Assembly: GCA_029224905.1 (NCBI GenBank)
Contig: JAQXVL010000032.1
Location: forward strand, 1 to 38,822
Reading direction: 5' to 3'
DNA length: 38,822 nt
DNA from: Bacteroidales bacterium
Lineage (GTDB): Bacteria; Bacteroidota; Bacteroidia; Bacteroidales; Muribaculaceae
Below the pieces are notes generated by a model. The model was given only the letters and a program-made list of their open reading frames with translations. It had not been told where the DNA came from and did no database searches. Below, in pieces: positions 33,470 to 38,822 of this stretch (the stretch's first letter is position 1; every line of letters starts with the position of its first letter). Made by a program: the position numbers and the translations under genes.

Positions 33470-33477
33470 TACTTTTG
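33470..33477 (+). promoter_or_regulatory. -7 box directly before the porin gene
   Basis: TACTTTTG, only 5 bp before the ATG at 33483, so the predicted transcript would start at or within the start codon. Confidence 0.5.
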
Positions 33478-33482
33478 CACCG

Positions 33483-35447
33483 ATGAAACGATTTCTGACA
33501 ATAATAATAGCGTCGATAACGGTATTCGCCGCCTATTCGCAAAAGAAGCAAACCCTTGAGCCGTCGTATGCGTGGACCGCTGCGCCGCCGTTGGGATTGC
33601 ACGAGCCGGCGACCATCGACACTCTGCAATATAACTACTTCCGTGAGTTTATTCCGTCGCAGGTGAGCAATGCCTATGCCGCGACGGGCAACTATGGTGG
33701 TGCCGGTATCGACGAAATTTATTTTAATCGTCCGGAGCGTTCGCCGTTTTCGTTCGACGACGTGCTGCGCCCGTGGCTTTACAATGCGGAAGACCAGGTA
33801 TACTACAACACTCGCCAGCCTATGACTCTGCTCGGCTACAGTTGGGGTGGCGGCAAAGAGTCGGGACAAGACCGCCTCAAAGGCGTGTTCTCCGGAAATG
33901 CCGGAAAACGCATTCAAGTCGGCGCACTTCTCGACTATCTCTATTCGAAAGGCGGGTACGACCGTCAGGCGGCGAAAAACTTCACCTGGGGGCTTTCCGG
34001 CTCGTACATCGGCGACCGCTATGAGGCGCAGGCTTCGTTCAACACGTTCAACACCGTTAGCCACGAAAACGGCGGTATCACTGACGACCTCTACATCGAA
34101 GACCCTGCCGAACTGCAAGGCGGTGACCCCGACATCGATGCAAAAACGATTCCCGTCAACCTTTCGTCGGCATTCAATCGCGTCAAAGGTACCGAATTTT
34201 TGATGAACCATCGCTACAAGGTCGGCTATTGGCACGAAGAGCAAATCAACGACACGACTGTTAAGCGGACCTACATCCCCGTGACGAGTTTCATCTGGAC
34301 GTTCGACTACAAAAAGAATTCGCATAAGTTCCTTAACGAGTCAGCCGCCGACGACAAAGAGTTTTTTGCCAACAACTACCTTTCGCTCGAGGGTACGAAC
34401 GACGAAGCATTCTATAGCCGCATCCGCAATACAGTCGGCGTGTCGCTTCTCGAAGGATTCAACAAATATGCCAAATTCGGCTTGTCGGCTTTCGCTACTC
34501 ACGAATATCGCAAGTTCGAGCAGCCGACCGACAGTATGTTGTCTTTCGCCGACCGTCCCGTTGACCTTACGCCGCTGCCCGAAGGCGTTTCGGTGGCGCA
34601 AAAATTTAACGAAAACAACATTTGGGTAGGCGGTCAGTTGACTAAACAAAAAGGCACTCTCATCAACTATAAGGCAACCGCGCGTTTCGGACTCGTTGGC
34701 TCCGTTGCCGGCGACATTGACGTCAGCGGCGAACTGTCTACGCATTTCAAACTCTTCGGCGACACCGTGACTATCAGCGCTACCGGATTCTTCAAAAACA
34801 CCGAAGTGCCGTATTTCTATCAGCAATACATCTCGAACCATTTCGCGTGGAGCAACGACTTCGGCAAAGAACGCCGTTTCCGTGTAGGCGGTATTATAGA
34901 TTTGCCTCACACCGGAACAACCCTCCAAGCCGGTGTCGAGAACGTGCAAAATTTCGTCTATTTCGACACCGACGCCATGCCGCGCCAAGAGGGCGGAAGC
35001 GTGCAAATCATCAGCGCTCAGTTGCAGCAAAATCTGCACTACCGCGCTTTGCACTGGAACAACACGGTCAACTTCCAAACGTCGACCAACGAAGCCGTTT
35101 TGCCGCTCCCCAAGGTGGCAATCTATTCAAACCTGTACTTGCTTTTCAAGATTGCGAAGGTGCTGAACGTGCAGTTGGGCGTCGATTGCAACTATTACAC
35201 AAAATACTACGCTCCGGCATATCAGCCCGCCACGATGCAGTTCTACAACCAAACCGAGAAGAAACTCGGCAACTATCCGTTTATGAATGCCTACGCCAAT
35301 ATGAAACTCTACAAGGTGCGTTTCTACGTGCTCTATTCGCATCTAAACAAAGGACTCTTCGGCGGCAGCAGTTATTTCGGTGCGCTCCATCATCCGATGA
35401 ATCCGTCGCGCTTCCAACTCGGTCTGTCGGTCGATTTCCCCAACTAA
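33483..35447 (+). CDS. Putative porin (Porin_10 type)
   Basis: 654 aa from MKRFLTIIIASITVFAAYSQ, a signal peptide; a TTG at 33465 would overlap the promoter box. The mature protein begins with a conserved segment around YAWTAAPPLGLHEPATIDTL and contains many alternating beta strands, including GALLDYLYSKGGYD, SFNTFNTVSHENGGI and YKVRFYVLYSHLN, and ends LGLSVDFPN. This fits the Bacteroidetes putative porin family of large outer-membrane barrels. Substrate unknown. It is separated by 44 bp from a solute-binding protein gene on the same strand. Confidence 0.85.
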   Translation: MKRFLTIIIASITVFAAYSQKKQTLEPSYAWTAAPPLGLHEPATIDTLQYNYFREFIPSQVSNAYAATGNYGGAGIDEIYFNRPERSPFSFDDVLRPWLYNAEDQVYYNTRQPMTLLGYSWGGGKESGQDRLKGVFSGNAGKRIQVGALLDYLYSKGGYDRQAAKNFTWGLSGSYIGDRYEAQASFNTFNTVSHENGGITDDLYIEDPAELQGGDPDIDAKTIPVNLSSAFNRVKGTEFLMNHRYKVGYWHEEQINDTTVKRTYIPVTSFIWTFDYKKNSHKFLNESAADDKEFFANNYLSLEGTNDEAFYSRIRNTVGVSLLEGFNKYAKFGLSAFATHEYRKFEQPTDSMLSFADRPVDLTPLPEGVSVAQKFNENNIWVGGQLTKQKGTLINYKATARFGLVGSVAGDIDVSGELSTHFKLFGDTVTISATGFFKNTEVPYFYQQYISNHFAWSNDFGKERRFRVGGIIDLPHTGTTLQAGVENVQNFVYFDTDAMPRQEGGSVQIISAQLQQNLHYRALHWNNTVNFQTSTNEAVLPLPKVAIYSNLYLLFKIAKVLNVQLGVDCNYYTKYYAPAYQPATMQFYNQTEKKLGNYPFMNAYANMKLYKVRFYVLYSHLNKGLFGGSSYFGALHHPMNPSRFQLGLSVDFPN

Positions 35448-35491
35448 CGTCCGACCGCTCGGCGGTGTCGTTCGGCTAAATTGATAAAATT

Positions 35492-36307
35492 ATGTACAAA
35501 CCATTTCTCGTCCGCCCGAAAATGTGGCTCTACTTGGTGCTCCTGGCAGTAACCGTTGCCACAATGATAATACTCAACCGGTGCTCTCGTCAAGCCGCCA
35601 CGTCGCAATTCGTTGCCGCAACCGGCGACACGCTCAACGTCGCCATCGAATATTCGCCGCTTTCGTTGTATATGTACGACGACACTCTCGGCGGATTCAA
35701 CCACGACTTGCTCGCGCTAATCCAAATCAGAGCGGCGCGCCCCGTGAAGATGCATCCGATAGTCAACCTCAAACAGTCGCTCGAATTGCTCGACGACGGT
35801 ACGTTCGACATCGTGGCTGCGCAATTGCCATCCACTACCGACTTCAAGAACAAATACCTTTTTAGCGATTCCATCTACATCGATCGGCAGGTGCTCGTGC
35901 AGAAGCGCGATTCGCTCGGCAACGTGGCTATTCGCTCGCAACTCGACGTCGCCGGACGCACGCTTTACGTTGTCGACGGCTCGCCCGTAGTTACTCGAAT
36001 CCGCAACTTTGCCCGCGAGATTGGCGACACCATCAACATCGTTACCGAGCGCCGTTACGGACAAGAGCAACTCTTCTTGATGGTCAATTCCGGCGAAATC
36101 GAATTCGCTGTCGTCAACGAAAAACTTGCCACGACTATGGCGAAGCGCTATCCCGACATCGACGTATCGACCGCCGTGAGTTTCAATCAATTCCAATCGT
36201 GGGTGCTCAAGAAAGACAATCATCAACTCGCCGACAGCCTGAACCGTTGGCTCTCCGACGTCCGCGCATCCTCGGCTTACAAAGAACTCTATAAGCGATA
36301 TTTTTAG
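35492..36307 (+). CDS. Membrane-anchored solute-binding protein, family 3 (MltF N-domain-like)
   Basis: 271 aa. One N-terminal hydrophobic segment (WLYLVLLAVTVATMIIL, then NRC, a weak lipobox candidate at Cys31) precedes an SBP_bac_3 domain: LNVAIEYSPLSLYMYDDTLG, GFNHDLLALIQ, GTFDIVAAQLP and YLFSDSIYIDRQVLV. No ABC transporter genes are adjacent. In Bacteroidetes such domains are also the N-terminal part of MltF-type lytic transglycosylases, but the catalytic domain is absent here. It may bind amino acids or cell-wall fragments in the periplasm. It probably shares a transcript with the porin and ends at a strong terminator. Confidence 0.75.
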   Translation: MYKPFLVRPKMWLYLVLLAVTVATMIILNRCSRQAATSQFVAATGDTLNVAIEYSPLSLYMYDDTLGGFNHDLLALIQIRAARPVKMHPIVNLKQSLELLDDGTFDIVAAQLPSTTDFKNKYLFSDSIYIDRQVLVQKRDSLGNVAIRSQLDVAGRTLYVVDGSPVVTRIRNFAREIGDTINIVTERRYGQEQLFLMVNSGEIEFAVVNEKLATTMAKRYPDIDVSTAVSFNQFQSWVLKKDNHQLADSLNRWLSDVRASSAYKELYKRYF

Positions 36308-36314
36308 CTCAGAA

Positions 36315-36353
36315 AAACTAAGAGCAGACTCCGAAAAAGCCTGCTCTTAGTTT
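36315..36353. terminator. Bidirectional terminator between the SBP and GH30 genes
   Basis: A 13-bp perfect stem AAACTAAGAGCAG (36315-36327) / CTGCTCTTAGTTT (36341-36353). Confidence 0.85.
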
Positions 36354-36367
36354 ATCCATATTCTTTC

Positions 36368-38500
36368 TTATCGAATAATCACCTTTCCGGTTCGTTGGCA
36401 TTTGCCGGCTGTCGCTTTGTAGATGTAAACACCTTTTGCCAGCGAAATCGCACCTGCGGCGTCGATGGTTTTTGCTGCCACGCGACGTCCGTCGATGCCG
36501 TAAACGTCAACCGTGGTCGGTATGCTGCAGCGTACGTTCAATGCGCCGCTACTTGTGCCAACGCTAAACGGTGCCGCGCTCGAGAGCAATTCAACGTCGT
36601 TGAGTTCGCTGTTCTCCGGCAAGCGCATCAGATACCAATTGCGGTGTCCGTTAGTAACCTCCCAACCGTAATCCCATAGACCGACATTCGTGCCCGGGTC
36701 TGATTTCTCATCTTGAAGGTCGAGAGCCTTGCCGTCGCGGTTGCTGATAATCTTTACCAAATTGCCGAAAATCGGCTCTACGTAGAAGTCTTGGCTGTTG
36801 TCGTCTTTCCACCATTCTACGTGCAGCCAATATTCGTCGTTGTTGGTCAGATACTCGTCCCAATAGCTGCTTTTTACCTTGTATCCGTCGCCGTGACGGT
36901 GGAAAGTCCACACTTGGTTGCCGGATACGTGCGTCGAATTCCATGTGTTTTCGTTGTTGATGTAGTCTATGCGCGGAATTCCGTTGTAGTGGCCCAAACT
37001 GCCGTAGAGAAGCATCGCCTTGTTGTATTGCGGAATGAGTGCATACGCAGCACCTTCGACAATCGGCAAGCATGTGTAGTCGTCGCTATACTTCATTATC
37101 GGCATCACAATCGTTGCGATGCTTTGCGGCTCCAGCGTGAATGAAATCCGCTTGCCCGACAAGTCGTATGCCAACGTCTTTCCGTCGCTGTCGCCGGTCG
37201 TGATGTAGGCGTAGGGCTCTCCTGTCGGTCGGCATCCCAAGATGTCTGCCGAGTGATATGCCGTTTCGTCGCTGTTGTTAATCGACACAATAACAAGCTC
37301 TGTTTTCGCCGGATTGATTGCAGCAACGGTTTGACCGTCGAGCGCGCTCACAAAGGTGTAGCCCGGCTTGATGTACTTGCTGAAGTGCTGACGAACATAG
37401 TAGTTCTTCACTTTCCAATAGTACTGATTGTCGAACTCTCCTTGCACAAGACACCATTGGTCGTTCCATTCCTCTACGTATTGCCAATCGACCCATGCCG
37501 TCGGACGCAAATATTCAATGTCGTCGATAAGGCGTTGCGCCAGGCTCAAGTTGCCCGAAATCCAATTGCCGCCGCTTCCGGTTTCGCTCATCCAGAAGCG
37601 CTTGCCTTGGCTGCGGACAAGATTTGCCAACTTACAGCGCTCCACGATGTCGCCACCGTAGGTGTGGACGTTCCATTGCGCAACTTTGTCCATTACGCCA
37701 CCGTTGATGTATGCTTGAATTTCGCCAATCGATGTGCCGACATTCGTTTCGTCGGACGCAGATATAACGGTCGACAGTCCCGATGCTTTCAGAATAGGGT
37801 AGAGCACTTTGATAAATTCTACCTGCGATGACGGCGAGAAGTGGCAACCTTCCTGGCCTCCGTTACAGCTCCAGTAGTTAGTATTCGGCTCGTTGAAGGG
37901 TTCTAACGTGCGAAATTCTATGCCGTAGGTGTCTTTGTAGTGTTTGCACACGTCGACCAGATAGTTGGCAAATGCGGTGTAGTATTCCGGCTTGAGGTTG
38001 TCGGAATTGCTATCCCAATTGCCCGCGCAGCAGCCGCTGTAGGTCATGTAGTACGGCGCGGAATTGCTGAAAGCTTCGAATATCGCATCCGGGCGTTTTT
38101 CTTTAATCTTGAGCATGATTTTGCGTTGTGCGGCGTCGCGGTCCCAGTGGTACGAGTCGCCGTCGTAACTCTTAAATCCTTCCATCTCGGCACGCAGACC
38201 TTTGCCGCTGCCCATGTGATGCTCCGTGCAATTGGCGTGATTCGGGTCGTCGCCGCCGCCGATGTTGTAGCGGAAAATGTTATAGTTTAGCCCGTCCGGA
38301 CTTACAAGCCAGTCGACCAACTCGTTAATCTTGTCGTCGGGCCACTTTCCGCACATGTTTGCCCACCAACAGAGCGACACGCCCCAGCCTTCATGCGTCT
38401 GGTGCTCGTCGGCTACATTAATTATATACTTATGGTCGGATGAATACATGACGTTACTACACGCCAATAGCGCAATAAAAACAAGCAAATATCTATTCAT
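36368..38500 (-). CDS. Glycoside hydrolase family 30 with ricin-type domain and T9SS-like tail
   Basis: 710 aa. An N-terminal export signal (MNRYLLVFIALLACS; LLAC could be a lipobox) is followed by a GH30 TIM barrel: EGWGVSLCWWANMCG (37-51), acid/base Glu204 in LEPFNEPNTNYW and nucleophile Glu306 in FWMSETGSGG. The GWGxSLxWWA start is typical of the endo-beta-1,6-galactanase-like branch, suggesting arabinogalactan side chains as substrate (inference). A beta-sandwich follows to about 465, then a ricin/RICIN-like region (about 480-630) with repeated W/Q motifs such as GKALDLQDEKSDPGTNVGLW, and a C-terminal tail (VDVYGIDGRRV...GVYIYKATAGKCQRTGKVIIR) resembling type IX secretion sorting domains. 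It is likely surface-exposed or secreted. Confidence 0.88.
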   Translation of the reverse strand: MNRYLLVFIALLACSNVMYSSDHKYIINVADEHQTHEGWGVSLCWWANMCGKWPDDKINELVDWLVSPDGLNYNIFRYNIGGGDDPNHANCTEHHMGSGKGLRAEMEGFKSYDGDSYHWDRDAAQRKIMLKIKEKRPDAIFEAFSNSAPYYMTYSGCCAGNWDSNSDNLKPEYYTAFANYLVDVCKHYKDTYGIEFRTLEPFNEPNTNYWSCNGGQEGCHFSPSSQVEFIKVLYPILKASGLSTVISASDETNVGTSIGEIQAYINGGVMDKVAQWNVHTYGGDIVERCKLANLVRSQGKRFWMSETGSGGNWISGNLSLAQRLIDDIEYLRPTAWVDWQYVEEWNDQWCLVQGEFDNQYYWKVKNYYVRQHFSKYIKPGYTFVSALDGQTVAAINPAKTELVIVSINNSDETAYHSADILGCRPTGEPYAYITTGDSDGKTLAYDLSGKRISFTLEPQSIATIVMPIMKYSDDYTCLPIVEGAAYALIPQYNKAMLLYGSLGHYNGIPRIDYINNENTWNSTHVSGNQVWTFHRHGDGYKVKSSYWDEYLTNNDEYWLHVEWWKDDNSQDFYVEPIFGNLVKIISNRDGKALDLQDEKSDPGTNVGLWDYGWEVTNGHRNWYLMRLPENSELNDVELLSSAAPFSVGTSSGALNVRCSIPTTVDVYGIDGRRVAAKTIDAAGAISLAKGVYIYKATAGKCQRTGKVIIR

Positions 38501-38517
38501 AATATTAAATTTTGCAA

Positions 38518-38525
38518 CAAAGATA
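38518..38525 (-). promoter_or_regulatory. -7 box for the GH30 gene
   Basis: The minus strand reads TATCTTTG, 17 bp upstream of the ATG at 38500. Confidence 0.55.
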
Positions 38526-38671
38526 AAAAATGATTTTTAAATAAAAACAAAATTTTGCTTGTTTTTGCATTTTGCGTAGTTCTTATGTAAAAATTGCTTT
38601 CTTAGTAAAGTTTTGATACTTAATCACTTGCCGAAAAATATGTTTTTTAACACAAAAAAGTTGTAAAAAAG

Positions 38672-38703
38672 TTTGGTGGGATGGGAGATTTGCTATACCT
38701 TTG
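38672..38703 (+). promoter_or_regulatory. Strong promoter at the right window end
   Basis: TTTG (38672-38675), a 20-bp spacer, then TACCTTTG (38696-38703). No coding frame follows within the window. Confidence 0.75.
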
Positions 38704-38710
38704 CACTCGC

Positions 38711-38822
38711 AACGCCAAAACGGGGAGGTCCCCAAGGGGTTGCTAAGGACATTGAAATAATGCGACAGTGAGACAAGATAAGCACAGGGGGCGGAAGCCC
38801 CCGTCAAGAAGCAACCATCGGT
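38711..38822 (+). ncRNA. Structured 5' leader or RNA gene, cut by the window end
   Basis: The transcript from the promoter at 38672-38703 would be GC-rich and structured: GGGGAGGTCCCC near 38726 and a GNRA-capped hairpin GGGGGC-GGAA-GCCCCC (38787-38802). No good reading frame is seen. A leader of an rRNA operon or another stable RNA is plausible; the sequence ends before this can be decided. Confidence 0.35.

Noticed and set aside
33456..34325. 289-codon minus-strand open frame
   Set aside because: Antisense shadow of the porin gene.
1..38822. CRISPR array, tRNA genes or an intact transposase/integrase
   Set aside because: No regularly spaced short repeats, no cloverleaf sequence and no recombinase motifs were seen on either strand.

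Overview
The window is chromosomal DNA from a member of the Bacteroidales, most likely a gut Muribaculaceae-like organism (family level is inference). The evidence is the repeated promoter pattern TTTG-N19/20-TAnnTTTG, the trpBEGDCFA gene order, DUF4923, a Porin_10-type putative porin, DUF6577 and DUF3109 proteins, a T9SS-like C-terminal tail, and secreted GH78 and GH30 enzymes. Most genes are moderately GC-rich; one island (about 20.0-23.16 kb) is visibly AT-rich and foreign-looking.

Layout. 1-2.1 kb: 3' end of priA, a convergent M20 deacylase (ArgE-like) and a DUF4923 secreted protein. 2.1-2.7 kb: a non-coding element with terminal inverted repeats and two inverted arms of hairpins whose loops are conserved while their stems differ. 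2.8-7.2 kb: a NagB-like/PIG-L fusion with lost NagB catalytic residues, divergent from a canonical nagB, then an amtB reading frame broken by one in-frame stop codon. 7.4-14.3 kb: a Fic-like 3' remnant, then a complete tryptophan operon preceded by a 17-codon leader peptide with tandem Trp codons and a well-formed attenuator. 14.5-19.9 kb: GH78 rhamnosidase, a 174-bp MITE, a DUF4143 ATPase remnant, a GT25 glycosyltransferase and a flavodoxin lipoprotein. 20.0-23.16 kb: an AT-rich two-gene island inserted at the 3' end of an exported PepT-like peptidase gene and flanked by perfect 94-bp direct repeats of that gene's end. 23.2-28.4 kb: the peptidase, pckA and a highly expressed-looking TPR/OmpA-like lipoprotein. 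28.4-30.5 kb: an HTH-only relative of WYL regulators, a second MITE copy with a TTAA target duplication, and an AbiE system reduced to its antitoxin with a 24-codon toxin stub. 30.6-36.3 kb: small OM barrel, 2-hydroxyacid dehydrogenase, DUF3109, a frameshifted gene, the porin and a solute-binding protein. 36.4-38.8 kb: GH30/ricin/T9SS-tail hydrolase and, at the edge, a strong promoter with a structured leader.

The best candidate for an undescribed system is the island pair. The upstream gene encodes a 509-aa protein with a charged N-terminal region, containing a possible D...QxK nuclease-like motif, followed by hydrophobic glycine-rich segments. The downstream gene, 12 bp later, encodes a 524-aa glycine-zipper-rich membrane protein. 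They look like an operon, have no obvious promoter of their own, and sit downstream of the peptidase where read-through could express them. No integrase lies in the island. A defence or toxin role is inference from architecture and context, not shown by the sequence.

No tRNA, rRNA gene body, CRISPR array or complete transposase gene was recognised.
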